DNA from: Rhodopseudomonas palustris
Lineage (GTDB): Bacteria > Pseudomonadota > Alphaproteobacteria > Rhizobiales > Xanthobacteraceae
Assembly (NCBI RefSeq): GCF_003226555.1
Contig: NZ_QKQS01000006.1
Span: 467,861 to 531,860, forward strand
DNA: 64,000 nucleotides
Reading direction: 5' to 3'
Position numbers and translations under genes: made by a program. The notes beneath the pieces were generated by a model, which worked only from the letters and a program-made list of their open reading frames with translations, was not told the origin of the DNA and searched no databases. Shown here in pieces: positions 1 to 8,536 of the stretch; positions within the stretch are counted from its first letter, which is position 1, and every line of letters begins with the position of its first letter.

Positions 1-1
1 A

Positions 2-859
2 AGCGGGGAGAGGGAGACAACCGCCCCCCTCCTCCTGGTCGAAAAGCTGGTGAAGGAATATCCGCGCCAGGGCGCCACCGCGACGCTGAGCCGGCTGTTC
101 TCACGCGGACCGGCGCCAGAGCCGGAGGTGTTTCGCGCCGTCGACGGCATCAGCTTCCAGATCGGTCACGGCGAAAGCGTCGGGCTGGTCGGTGAGTCCG
201 GCTGCGGCAAGTCGACCACCTCGATGATGCTGATGCGGCTGCTCGACCAGACCTCGGGCCGCATCGTGTTCGACGGCGAGGAGATCGGCGCCATCCTGCC
301 ACAGCGCTTCACGCGACTGCCGCTGCGCAAATCGATCCAGATGGTGTTTCAGGATCCGACCGACAGCCTCAATCCACGCTTCACCGCCGCGCGCGCGATC
401 GCCGATCCGGTCCTGCAACTCGGCGAGATCAAAGGCCGCGACGCGGTGCGGGTGCGCTGCGAGGAACTGGCCGAGCAGGTCGGCCTGCCGCTCGATCTGC
501 TCGACCGCTTTCCGCATCAGCTCTCCGGCGGCCAGAAGGCGCGCGTCGGCATCGCCCGCGCCATCGCGCTACGCCCGAAGCTGGTGATCCTAGACGAGCC
601 GACCGCGGCGCTCGACGTCTCGGTACAGGCTGTGGTGCTGAACCTGCTGCAGGATCTGAAGCAATCGCTCGGGATGAGCTATTTGTTCGTCTCGCACGAC
701 CTCAACGTAGTGCGGCTGCTCTGCGACCGCGTCATCGTGATGCGCTCGGGGCGGATCGTCGAACAGGGCACCTCCCAGCAGGTGCTCGGCAGCCCGCAGC
801 ACGACTACACCCGCGAACTCCTCACCGCGATCCCACATCCGCCGCTGCCGGTGACGTGA
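2..859 (+). CDS. ABC transporter ATP-binding protein, peptide/nickel (Dpp/Opp) type, 5' end outside window
   Basis: ATPase of an importer of the oligopeptide/nickel class. The frame is open to the left edge: a GTG at 50 could start it, but the residues before it (LLLVEKLVKEYP) already read as the start of an ABC domain, so the gene begins outside the window. It may be the second half of a two-domain ATPase. Counted from the GTG, the Walker A motif GESGCGKST lies at about residues 48-56, the signature LSGGQ near 158 and Walker B with ILDEP near 180. The C-terminus stops soon after the H-loop and lacks the Cys-containing tail usual in Opp ATPases. It precedes an operon for amide or urea derivatives and may import their substrate, which is inference. 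Confidence 0.9.
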   Translation, partial: SGERETTAPLLLVEKLVKEYPRQGATATLSRLFSRGPAPEPEVFRAVDGISFQIGHGESVGLVGESGCGKSTTSMMLMRLLDQTSGRIVFDGEEIGAILPQRFTRLPLRKSIQMVFQDPTDSLNPRFTAARAIADPVLQLGEIKGRDAVRVRCEELAEQVGLPLDLLDRFPHQLSGGQKARVGIARAIALRPKLVILDEPTAALDVSVQAVVLNLLQDLKQSLGMSYLFVSHDLNVVRLLCDRVIVMRSGRIVEQGTSQQVLGSPQHDYTRELLTAIPHPPLPVT

Positions 860-883
860 TGACGCGACGCACAATTCTACATG

Positions 884-978
884 GTCATTCCGGGGCGCTC
901 GCGCCCGCGAGCGAACCCGGAATCTCGCTTCCATCATCTCGGGATTCCGGGTTCGCGCTGCGCGCGCCCCGGAATGAC
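884..978. repeat. Dispersed palindromic repeat, family A, copy 1
   Basis: An imperfect inverted repeat that opens with GTCATTCCGGGGCGC and closes with GCGCCCCGGAATGAC. Internal arms read GCGAACCCGGAATC and GATTCCGGGTTCGC. Near-identical units occur at 14955-15050 and 41715-41816. It lies in the gap between the ABC ATPase and the atzG-like gene and could fold as a long hairpin. Confidence 0.85.
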
Positions 979-1005
979 GAACTGATTACTTGAAAGGTAC
1001 TGATT

Positions 1006-1185
1006 TTGACCGATCCCCTCGACACCTACATCGACGCCGTCGCTGCCGCGCTTGATTTGCCGATCGATCCGACTTGGCGGCCGGCGGTGCGGGCCAATCT
1101 CGAGGTTTCGCTGAAGCTGGCGCGGATGGTCGATGAGTTTCCGCTGCCCGACGAGACCGAGCCTGCGAGCGTGTTCCGTGCCTGA
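1006..1185 (+). CDS. AtzG/HpxX-like small amidase subunit (DUF4089 type)
   Basis: A 59-residue protein starting at TTG 1006, just after the palindromic repeat. The sequence (TDPLDTYIDAVAAALDLPI, then WRPAVRANLEVSLKLARMV and ending near FPLPDETEP) matches the pattern of the small GatC-like subunits AtzG and HpxX. Those partners stabilise the following amidase. Its position directly before the AtzE-like amidase supports the call. It is a short gene that ORF callers easily miss. A TTG start is unusual, but no ATG is available in frame upstream of the conserved part. Confidence 0.75.
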   Translation: MTDPLDTYIDAVAAALDLPIDPTWRPAVRANLEVSLKLARMVDEFPLPDETEPASVFRA

Positions 1186-1198
1186 GATCAGTTCTGCA

Positions 1199-2590
1199 AT
1201 GTCCACCGATTGGATGACCGCCGCCGAGATCGCCACTGCCGTGGCGAACCGAACCACAACCGCCCTCGCCGCGACCGACGCTGCAATCGCGCGGATTGCC
1301 CAGGCCGACTCGACGCTCAACGCCTTCACCGATGTCGTGGCCGATCGCGCCCGTGCGCGCGCTCGTGAGATCGACGCCGCGATCGCGCGTGGCGAGAACC
1401 CCGGCCCGCTCGCCGGCGTGCCGTTCGCGGTGAAGAACCTGTTCGACGTCGCTGGGCTCGCCACCCGCGCCGGCTCCAAGATCAACCGCGACCGCGCGCC
1501 CGCCGCTCACGATGCGCCGCTGATCCAGCGGCTGGAAGCCGCTGGCGCGGTGCTGATCGGCGCACTCAATATGGGCGAGTACGCCTACGACTTCACCGGC
1601 GAGAACATCCACGACGGCCCGTCGCGCAATCCGCACGACCCGACCCGGATGACCGGCGGCTCCTCCGGCGGATCGGGCGCGGCCGTTGCCGGCGGCGAGG
1701 TGCCGCTGGCGCTCGGCTCGGATACCAACGGCTCTATCCGCGTCCCCTCCTCGCTGTGCGGCATCTTCGGGCTGAAGCCGACTTACGGACGGCTGCCGCG
1801 CACCGGTTCGTTCCCGTTCGTGGCGAGCTTCGATCATCTCGGACCACTGGCGCGTAGCGCTGCCGATCTAGCGCTGGCCTACGACGCGATGCAGGGGCCG
1901 GACGATGGCGACGCCGCCTGCACCACACGGGCGCCGGAGCCGGTCTCCGGCCTGCTGACGCAAGGCATCGACGGCCTGCGGATCGCGAAGGCCGGCGGTT
2001 ACTTCGAGACCAACCTGTTTCCGGAGGCGCGAGAAGCCGTCGGGCGTGTCGTCAAGGCGCTCGGCGTCACCCGCTCGGTCGAACTGCCAGAGGCCGCCCG
2101 CGCCCGCGCCGCCGCGTATGTTATCAGCACCACCGAAGGCGCCTCGCTGCATCTCGACCGGCTGCGGCAGCGGCCGAACGATTTCGATCCCGCGGTGCGT
2201 GACCGACTGCTGGCCGGCGCGATGGTGCCGGCGTCGCTGGTCGACCGCGCGCAAAAGTTCCGGCGCTGGTACGGGGCCCGGGTGCTCGAACTGTTCGAGC
2301 AGGTCGACGTCATCATCGCCCCGGCAACGCCCTGCGTCGCGCCCAAACTTGGACAGGTCACCTTCACGCTCGACGGCGTCGACCTGCCGGTGCGCGCCAA
2401 TGTCGGCCTCCACACCCAGCCGATTTCGTTCATCGGCCTACCGGTGGTGGCCGCCCCGATCCCGCTCGAACCGCTGCCGATCGGCGTGCAGATCATCGCC
2501 GCGCCGTGGCGCGAGGACATTGCGCTGCGCGTCGCCGCTGCGCTGGAGCGCGCTGGCGTCGCCGGCGCAGCACGACCGAAAGATTTCTGA
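1199..2590 (+). CDS. AtzE/HpxY-like amidase (amidase signature family)
   Basis: Amidase-signature hydrolase of the AtzE/HpxY group, whose members act on carboxybiuret (AtzE) or belong to the oxalurate pathway (HpxY). The Ser-cisSer-Lys triad is visible: Lys79 in PFAVKNLFDVAG, the cis-Ser in GGSSGGSG (about 155) and nucleophile Ser179 in SDTNGSIRVPS. The protein is 463 residues from ATG 1199. A GTG at 1178 would overlap the small-subunit stop and is an alternative start. Gene order (small subunit, amidase, AtzH-like, regulator, allophanate hydrolase) suggests catabolism of N-carbonyl ureas or oxalurate. The true substrate cannot be read from sequence. Confidence 0.88.
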   Translation: MSTDWMTAAEIATAVANRTTTALAATDAAIARIAQADSTLNAFTDVVADRARARAREIDAAIARGENPGPLAGVPFAVKNLFDVAGLATRAGSKINRDRAPAAHDAPLIQRLEAAGAVLIGALNMGEYAYDFTGENIHDGPSRNPHDPTRMTGGSSGGSGAAVAGGEVPLALGSDTNGSIRVPSSLCGIFGLKPTYGRLPRTGSFPFVASFDHLGPLARSAADLALAYDAMQGPDDGDAACTTRAPEPVSGLLTQGIDGLRIAKAGGYFETNLFPEAREAVGRVVKALGVTRSVELPEAARARAAAYVISTTEGASLHLDRLRQRPNDFDPAVRDRLLAGAMVPASLVDRAQKFRRWYGARVLELFEQVDVIIAPATPCVAPKLGQVTFTLDGVDLPVRANVGLHTQPISFIGLPVVAAPIPLEPLPIGVQIIAAPWREDIALRVAAALERAGVAGAARPKDF

Positions 2591-2592
2591 AG

Positions 2593-2988
2593 ATGGATAT
2601 CGATCTGCCCGAAATCGTCGCCGAAGTCAGCGAAGCCTTCGCACGCTACGAGGCCGCGCTCGTCGGCAACGACGTCGCCACGCTGAACGAGCTGTTCCAC
2701 GACGATCCGCGCACGCTGCGCTACGGCGGCGGCGAGAACCTCTACGGCTACAACGAGATCAAGGCATTCCGCGGCGCGCGCTCACCGGCGGGACTGATGC
2801 GCACCACGGCGCGCACAATCATCACGGCCTACGGCCGTGACACGGCGGTCGCGTCGACATTGTTCTATCGCGACAGCGCGCCCGGCAAGGTCGGCCGCCA
2901 GATGCAGACCTGGGTGCGATTTGCGCGAGGCTGGCGCATCGTCGCCGCCCATGTCAGCATCATCGACGAACCGCGAGCGTCGACATGA
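2593..2988 (+). CDS. AtzH/HpxZ-like protein (DUF3225, NTF2-like fold)
   Basis: A 131-residue protein starting 3 bases after the amidase stop codon. It has the conserved pattern of the HpxZ/AtzH family: an N-terminal helix with FARYEAALVGNDVATLNELF, then TLRYGGGENLYGY, AFRGAR and a C-terminal QTWVRFARGWRIVAAHVS. HpxZ is named from the oxalurate catabolism cluster, while AtzH has been assigned a deamidation step between carboxybiuret and allophanate hydrolysis in cyanuric acid breakdown. Co-occurrence with AtzE- and AtzF-like genes favours an AtzH-like role here, by inference. Confidence 0.82.
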   Translation: MDIDLPEIVAEVSEAFARYEAALVGNDVATLNELFHDDPRTLRYGGGENLYGYNEIKAFRGARSPAGLMRTTARTIITAYGRDTAVASTLFYRDSAPGKVGRQMQTWVRFARGWRIVAAHVSIIDEPRAST

Positions 2989-3728
2989 GCTTCGATGATG
3001 CGCTGACGTCGCGCCGAACCAGGGCGTCTCTTGCGCCGCCCGGAGTCATCACTCCGGGCACGCGGATGGCGCGGGAACCGGCGCCGATCAAGATCACCCG
3101 CGCCGAAGAGCTGCGACGCCAGCTCGCCGACGAGATCGTGCGCGGCTCGTTGCGCCCCGGCGCAGCACTCGATGAAACCGAGATCGCGCAGCGCTTCAAG
3201 GTGTCGCGCACGCCGGTGCGGGAGGCACTACGCCAGCTCGTCGCCAGCGGTCTCGTCGAGTCGCGGCCGCATCACGGCGCCGTCGTGGCTAAGCCCTCGT
3301 TCGAGCGGCTGACCGGCATGTTCGAAGCGATGTCGGAACTCGAAGCGCTCTGCGCGAGCTTTGCGGCCGAGCGGATGACGCCGCTGGAGCGGCGAACGCT
3401 GGAGACAATCCATGAGGAGCTGCGGATGCTCAGCTCGCAGGGCAATCCGGAGCGCTTCCATGACGTCAACGAACACTTCCACAACGCGATCTATGCCGGC
3501 GCGCATAACGACTATATCGCCGAGATCACCCTGGCGACGCGGGTGCGGGTGCAGCCGTTCCGCCGCGCCCAGTTCCGCAATCTCGGCCGGCTGGCGAAGT
3601 CACATGCCGAGCACGACCGCGTGGTGATCGCGATCCTGCGCGGCGACCGCGACGGAGCCGCCAAGGCGATGCGCCATCACATCGATCTGGTGCGCGACGA
3701 ATACGAAATCTACGCGGTGTCGGTATGA
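2985..3728 (+). CDS. GntR-family (FadR/FCD-type) transcriptional regulator
   Basis: DNA-binding regulator with an N-terminal winged helix (DEIVRGSLRPGAALDETEIAQRFKVSRTPVREALRQL) and an all-helical FCD ligand domain. It contains the usual EHFHNAIYAGAHN, RRAQF and EHDRVVIAILRGD segments that carry metal- or acid-binding residues. ATG 2985 overlaps the preceding stop as ATGA. A second ATG at 3066 gives a shorter N-terminus and is possible. It sits inside the operon between the AtzH-like gene and allophanate hydrolase and overlaps both by 4 bases, so it is probably an autoregulated local regulator. Confidence 0.88.
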   Translation: MSFDDALTSRRTRASLAPPGVITPGTRMAREPAPIKITRAEELRRQLADEIVRGSLRPGAALDETEIAQRFKVSRTPVREALRQLVASGLVESRPHHGAVVAKPSFERLTGMFEAMSELEALCASFAAERMTPLERRTLETIHEELRMLSSQGNPERFHDVNEHFHNAIYAGAHNDYIAEITLATRVRVQPFRRAQFRNLGRLAKSHAEHDRVVIAILRGDRDGAAKAMRHHIDLVRDEYEIYAVSV

Positions 3729-5530
3729 GCCAATTCGAAACCATCCCTGAAATCGTCGCCGCGCATCGCGCCGGCACCACGACGCCGGCGCAGACGATTG
3801 CGCGCTGTTATCAGCGCATCCGCGCCTATGCGGACCCGGCGCTGTTCATCACCCTGCGCGACGAGGCCGATGCGATCGCCGAAGCGGTCGCGCTTGCGGC
3901 ACGCGATCCGTCGCTGCCGCTGTACGGCGTGCCTGTCGCGGTGAAGGACAATATCGATGTCGCCGGCCTGCCGACCACCGCCGCCTGCCCGGCATTTTCG
4001 TATCAGCCGTCGCGCGACGCCACTGCGGTCGCCAAGCTGCGCGCCGCCGGTGCGATCGTGATCGGCAAGACCAATCTCGATCAGTTCGCCACCGGCCTCG
4101 TCGGTGTACGCTCGCCTTACGGCGTCCCGCGCAACGCTATCCGCAGCGATCTGGTGCCCGGAGGATCAAGCTCCGGCTCTGCGGTCGCAGTCGGTGCCGG
4201 CTTGGTGCCGCTGTCGCTCGGCACCGACACGGCGGGCTCCGGCCGGGTGCCGGCGATGCTCAACAATATCGTCGGGCTGAAACCGAGCCTCGGGATGATT
4301 TCGACCACCGGCGTGGTGCCGGCCTGCCGCACGCTCGACTGCGTTTCGGTGTTCGCCCTGACCACCGATGATGCGATCACGGCGCTTCAGGTGATGACGG
4401 GACCGGACGCCGACGATCCGTTCTCGCGCGAGCGCCCGGTGGCGGCGATCACCGCGATGCCGAAGCGGGTGCGGCTCGGCGCGCCGCAATCAGGTCAGCT
4501 GCAGTTCTTCGGCGACGACGCTGCGGCGCGCAGTTACGACGAGGCGTTACAGCGCTGGCGGCGGCTCGGCGCCGAGCTGGTCGAGATCGACGTCGAGCCG
4601 CTCTACGAGACGGCAAGGCTGCTGTACGAAGGGCCGTGGGTGGCAGAGCGCTATCTGACGATCCGGGCGCTGCTCGACACCCAGCCGGACGCGGTGCATC
4701 CGGTGACGCGGCAGATCACCCTCGCCGGCGCCAAGATCTCCGCCGCCGATACATTCTCGGCGCTGTATCGGCTGCAGGCGCTGCGCAAGATCGCCGAGCG
4801 CAGCTTTGCCGGGATCGATGCACTGGTGCTCCCCACAGCGCCGACCGCGTACACCGTCGACGACGTGCTGGCCGATCCGGTCACGCTGAACAGCCGGCTC
4901 GGCACCTACACCAATTTCGTCAATCTGCTCGACCTTTGCGGCCTGGCGCTGCCGGCGTCGATCCGCAGCGATGGCATTCCGTTCGGCATCACGCTGCTGG
5001 CGCCCGCCGGCCGCGACGCCGAGCTTGCCAGCCTCGGCCGCGTCTTCCATGCCGACACCGCGCTGCCGATGGGCGCCAGCGGCCAGTCCCAGCCACCGCT
5101 CATTGAAGTCGCAGACGGTGACGCCGCCGACGAGATCGCGATTGCGGTGGTCGGGGCGCATCTGTCCGGGATGCCACTGAACCGCGAGCTGACGGCGCTC
5201 GGCGGCCGGCTGCTGTCGGCCACCGCCACAACACCGGACTACAAACTTTACGCACTGAAAGGCACCGTGCCGCCGAAGCCCGGCCTGCTTCGGGTGGCGC
5301 CCGGCGCAGGCACTGCGATTGCCGTAGAGGTGTGGGCGCTGTCGCCGGCAGCGTTCGGCTCATTCGTCGCGGCGATTCCATCACCGTTGTCGATCGGCAC
5401 GCTGACCCTCGCCGACGGCACCACGGTGAAAGGCTTCCTCGCCGAGCCGGCGGCACTCGAGGGTGCCCGCGACATTTCGCATTTCGGCGGCTGGCGCGCC
5501 TACATGGCGGAGCTCGCCGCCACCGGCTGA
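3725..5530 (+). CDS. atzF: Allophanate hydrolase
   Basis: A 601-residue two-domain enzyme that splits allophanate into ammonia and CO2. The N-terminal amidase-signature domain has Lys74 in VAVKDNIDVAG, the cis-Ser in PGGSSSGSA (about 148-150) and nucleophile Ser172 in GTDTAGSGRVPA. The C-terminal part (from about 445) is the allophanate hydrolase domain, with LRVAPGAGTAIAVEVWALSP and TVKGFLAEP. Start ATG 3725 overlaps the regulator stop by 4 bases. It closes the operon, so nitrogen release from a urea-like compound is the probable pathway end. No biotin-dependent urea carboxylase is present, so allophanate must come from the upstream amidase steps. Confidence 0.92.
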   Translation: MSQFETIPEIVAAHRAGTTTPAQTIARCYQRIRAYADPALFITLRDEADAIAEAVALAARDPSLPLYGVPVAVKDNIDVAGLPTTAACPAFSYQPSRDATAVAKLRAAGAIVIGKTNLDQFATGLVGVRSPYGVPRNAIRSDLVPGGSSSGSAVAVGAGLVPLSLGTDTAGSGRVPAMLNNIVGLKPSLGMISTTGVVPACRTLDCVSVFALTTDDAITALQVMTGPDADDPFSRERPVAAITAMPKRVRLGAPQSGQLQFFGDDAAARSYDEALQRWRRLGAELVEIDVEPLYETARLLYEGPWVAERYLTIRALLDTQPDAVHPVTRQITLAGAKISAADTFSALYRLQALRKIAERSFAGIDALVLPTAPTAYTVDDVLADPVTLNSRLGTYTNFVNLLDLCGLALPASIRSDGIPFGITLLAPAGRDAELASLGRVFHADTALPMGASGQSQPPLIEVADGDAADEIAIAVVGAHLSGMPLNRELTALGGRLLSATATTPDYKLYALKGTVPPKPGLLRVAPGAGTAIAVEVWALSPAAFGSFVAAIPSPLSIGTLTLADGTTVKGFLAEPAALEGARDISHFGGWRAYMAELAATG

Positions 5531-5543
5531 AGCGACTGCGCGA

Positions 5544-7355
5544 TCAACGGAAGAACACTTCCTGATGACGCCGCTCGAGTTCGGTCGAGTAGGTGCGCAG
5601 GACGTGAGCCTCGCTGACGGTGCCGATCACCTGCTTGGTCGCCAAATTGTCGACCACTGCGAGAACGTCCGCCTCGCTGCGATCGAAGGTGGCGAGGATA
5701 TCGCGCACGGTGACGCTCGGAAGCAGGTACTGGTGGCGCAGCTGCGCCAATGTCGCGAGCGTATCGTGATCGGCGTCGGTGACGCCGTGCAGTTCGGCCG
5801 AGCTGACGATTCCGCCATAGCTTCCGTCGCCTTTGCGCAACACGATCTGCTTGACGCGTCCGGGCGGAAACAATTTCTGCGCGGTCGAGATCGGCAGGTC
5901 GTCCTGCGCAGAGGCGAAATCCGATCGCATCAGCGTCGCCGCGCTGATCTGCTTGATCCAGCCGATGTCTTGCGGACCGCGGATCGTCTCGCCGCGCAGA
6001 TGGAAGCGCCAGGTGGCAAAGCTGTAGCCGAACAACTCCCGCACGATCAGTGCGCTCGTCGAGGCCGCAACCACCGCACCGATCGTCACCCAGAAGTCCC
6101 CAGTCAGCTCGAGCGCCAGACAGATCATGCTGAACGGAGCCCCGATCACGCCGGTGCCGAGCGCCACCATCCCGGCCACTGCCGCCGTCCCGGGCTGCAA
6201 TGCGATGTTCGGGAAGTACGGCATCAGCACCGTGCTGTAGAGCTGTCCGATCAATGCACCGAGCATCAGCGAGGCGAAGAACAGACCGCCGCGAAAGCCC
6301 GCGCCGAGCGAGATCGCGGACGCCAGCGCCTTGAGCAGCAGCGTCGTCACCAGCATCAGCCAGGTCGGGTCACTCATCAGCAGAAGCTGCATCGCGCCGT
6401 GCCCGGAGCCGAGCACGGTCGGCGTGAGCAACGCCAGCCCACCGAGCAGCGCCGCGCCGATCACCAACCGCAGCGCGCCGCGCAGCACGGTGATGCGCAG
6501 AAACACCCGCTCCGAGAATGCCACCGCGAGCATCACCAGAATGCTGAAGAACGCACACAGCACACCGATCAGCACGGTCTGACCGACCATCTCGACGGAC
6601 GGTAGCGTCGGCGTGCCGGGGATCTGCAGGAACGAGGTGTGCACCAGGTTCCGCATCACGAGCCACGACGATACGGCGCTGGCGATCACCGGCACCAAGC
6701 TGGCCGAGGTGTAGGCGCCGAGCACGACTTCGAACGCGAAGAACGCGCCCGCGAGCGGTGCAGTGAATGCAGCGCTGATCGCGCCCGCGGCGCCGCAAGC
6801 GACCAGCAGCCGCATATCGGAGCGTCGGGCGGCGAGACGCTGTCCGATCTGCGAACTGAGCGCCGCGCAGATCTGGGTGTAGCCTGCTTCCAGCCCGACC
6901 GAGCCGCCGCAGCCGTTCGACAGCACCGTCTGCAAAGAAATCAGCAGGCTGCCGCGCATCGACATCCGCCCACCATACAGCGCATTCGCTTCGATCGCGT
7001 CGGCCAGCCGCCCTTTGAAGCGGCCGGCGTAGAACACCCCGATGATCGTCAGGATGACGGCCCCGCCGAGCGGCACCAGCAGCGTCCGCTGCCACGAGAT
7101 CACGCCGTTGGCGCTGAGACGGGTGTCGAACGGAATGTTGAACAGCACGGCGTGAGCGAATTCGCTGAGATGCCAGATGATCGCCACCAGCAGGCCGGAC
7201 AACAGGCCGATCACCACCGCGACGATGACCAGGCCGATTTCCCGGTTGCGGACGAAGTTGCGGATGACCGCTGGCAGCCGCCAGGGCACGGGCGCCGCCG
7301 AAGCGGAGGCGCTGCCGGAAACTGCCGGAGCCTCTGGGCGCGATAATACGCTCAT
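5544..7355 (-). CDS. ClC-family chloride channel/transporter with C-terminal CBS region
   Basis: A 603-residue membrane protein of the ClC family with about ten hydrophobic segments and a soluble C-terminal region resembling CBS domains (about 450-595). The helix-F motif is GLEAG (gating Glu156) where ClcA has GREGP. The second-half filter motif is GAGFRGGLFFAS. The usual GSGIP chloride-binding motif is replaced by GRLADAIEA near 115-123. The position of the internal proton glutamate (ClcA E203) is Val210 in FAFEVVLGAYT, as in ClC channels. It therefore may be a channel or an atypical transporter. It converges with atzF (13 bases apart) and is probably monocistronic. Confidence 0.9.
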   Translation of the reverse strand: MSVLSRPEAPAVSGSASASAAPVPWRLPAVIRNFVRNREIGLVIVAVVIGLLSGLLVAIIWHLSEFAHAVLFNIPFDTRLSANGVISWQRTLLVPLGGAVILTIIGVFYAGRFKGRLADAIEANALYGGRMSMRGSLLISLQTVLSNGCGGSVGLEAGYTQICAALSSQIGQRLAARRSDMRLLVACGAAGAISAAFTAPLAGAFFAFEVVLGAYTSASLVPVIASAVSSWLVMRNLVHTSFLQIPGTPTLPSVEMVGQTVLIGVLCAFFSILVMLAVAFSERVFLRITVLRGALRLVIGAALLGGLALLTPTVLGSGHGAMQLLLMSDPTWLMLVTTLLLKALASAISLGAGFRGGLFFASLMLGALIGQLYSTVLMPYFPNIALQPGTAAVAGMVALGTGVIGAPFSMICLALELTGDFWVTIGAVVAASTSALIVRELFGYSFATWRFHLRGETIRGPQDIGWIKQISAATLMRSDFASAQDDLPISTAQKLFPPGRVKQIVLRKGDGSYGGIVSSAELHGVTDADHDTLATLAQLRHQYLLPSVTVRDILATFDRSEADVLAVVDNLATKQVIGTVSEAHVLRTYSTELERRHQEVFFR

Positions 7356-7597
7356 CGAGCGCGCTCGCGTGAAACGACATTGGTCATGACGCGTGGCATA
7401 TGGCTAAGGGAGATCCTGGTGAAAATACGGACAGAACTGGCTCGCAGCGGACATCCGCCCAGCCGACACGCGCCAGCTTCTACCCATTGATCCGAGCGTT
7501 CGCCAGCGCAGAGCTGACAATCAATTTCAACTGCATTGCCGGGCTCGATTTTCACCGTTTTGGCTGTATGGTCCGAGGGTTGTCAGGGAGGAACAGG

Positions 7598-8401
7598 ATG
7601 GCGGGCAGAGCGGTAATCGGCGTGATCGGCAACGCCCATCTCGTCGATAATCGGTTTGCCGTCCAGCATGTGGGCGAGCGCAACCTGCGCGCGGTGGCCG
7701 AGGTCGCGGGTGCCCTGCCGCTGATGTTCGGTGGCTCGTCCGACTTCACCGAGATCGAGGACCTGCTCGCCGTGGTCGACGGCATTCTGCTGACCGGCGG
7801 CCGGGCCAACGTGCATCCGACCTATTTCAAGACCGAGCCCAATCCCCGCCACGAGCCCTACGACCAGCCACGCGACGAGCTGGCGCTGGCGCTGGTGCGC
7901 ACCTGTGTCGAGCGCGGCGTGCCGCTATTCGGGATCTGCCGCGGCTTTCAGGAGATGAACGTCGCCTATGGCGGCTCACTGCATCCGGAAATCCGCGAAC
8001 TGCCGGGGCGGATGAACCACCGGATGCCGCGGCTGGAGAACGGCGAGGTTCATCCCGATCCCACCGTGGTGTTCGCCGATCGCCACGACGTGCAGCTCAC
8101 GCCGGGCGGCGTCTTTGCCCAGCTGTTCGGCCGCGATCTGATCCGGGTGAATTCGCTGCACGGCCAGGGCATCCTCGAGCCCGGCCCGCGTATCGTCATC
8201 GAAGGCGTCGCCGAAGACGGCACCATCGAGGCGATCCGCATCGCCGACGCGCCGGGCTTCGCGCTCGGCGTGCAGTGGCACGCCGAATACGACCCGCAGG
8301 TCAATCCGATCAACCGCGCGCTGTTTCTCGCCTTCGGCGAAGCCGTCGCCGGCTATCGCACCGCGCGGCAGCGGCCCGCCGCGCTGAGGCGATCGGGCTG
8401 A
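7598..8401 (+). CDS. Gamma-glutamyl-gamma-aminobutyrate hydrolase-like class I amidotransferase (peptidase C26)
   Basis: A 267-residue PuuD-like hydrolase. The nucleophile elbow is FGICRGFQEMNVAYGGSL (Cys near residue 114), and the catalytic His lies in LGVQWHAEYDPQ near the C-terminus. An early VVDGILLTGG motif is typical of the family. A Shine-Dalgarno run CAGGGAGG ends 6 bases before ATG 7598, which decides the start over ATGs further upstream. PuuD-type enzymes remove glutamate from gamma-glutamylated amines. The substrate here is unknown, and no other putrescine-pathway gene is adjacent. Confidence 0.88.
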   Translation: MAGRAVIGVIGNAHLVDNRFAVQHVGERNLRAVAEVAGALPLMFGGSSDFTEIEDLLAVVDGILLTGGRANVHPTYFKTEPNPRHEPYDQPRDELALALVRTCVERGVPLFGICRGFQEMNVAYGGSLHPEIRELPGRMNHRMPRLENGEVHPDPTVVFADRHDVQLTPGGVFAQLFGRDLIRVNSLHGQGILEPGPRIVIEGVAEDGTIEAIRIADAPGFALGVQWHAEYDPQVNPINRALFLAFGEAVAGYRTARQRPAALRRSG

Positions 8402-8430
8402 GGCGAACTGTTAATTCGTTCCTGAGCTAC

Positions 8431-8508
8431 GTCATGGCCGGGCCCGTCCCAGCCGTCCACGTCTTGGTCGCGGCCTCGTGGATGCCCGGCACGAGGCCGG
8501 GCATGACG
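8431..8508. repeat. Dispersed inverted repeat, family B
   Basis: Opens with GTCATGGCCGGGC and closes with GCCGGGCATGAC, with further imperfect pairing (GTGGATGCCCGG) inside. The form GTCATGsCCGGGC is characteristic of short intergenic repeats in this bacterial group. It lies between the C26 hydrolase and the end of convergent ilvD and may also act as a bidirectional transcription end. Confidence 0.65.
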
Positions 8509-8536
8509 TGGAGAAGCGCTATTAGGATTTCGGTGC

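Noticed and set aside
5463-6605. Large plus-strand ORF opposite the ClC gene
   Set aside because: Composition rich in Gln, Arg and His is typical of antisense shadow frames; the minus strand encodes a clear membrane protein.
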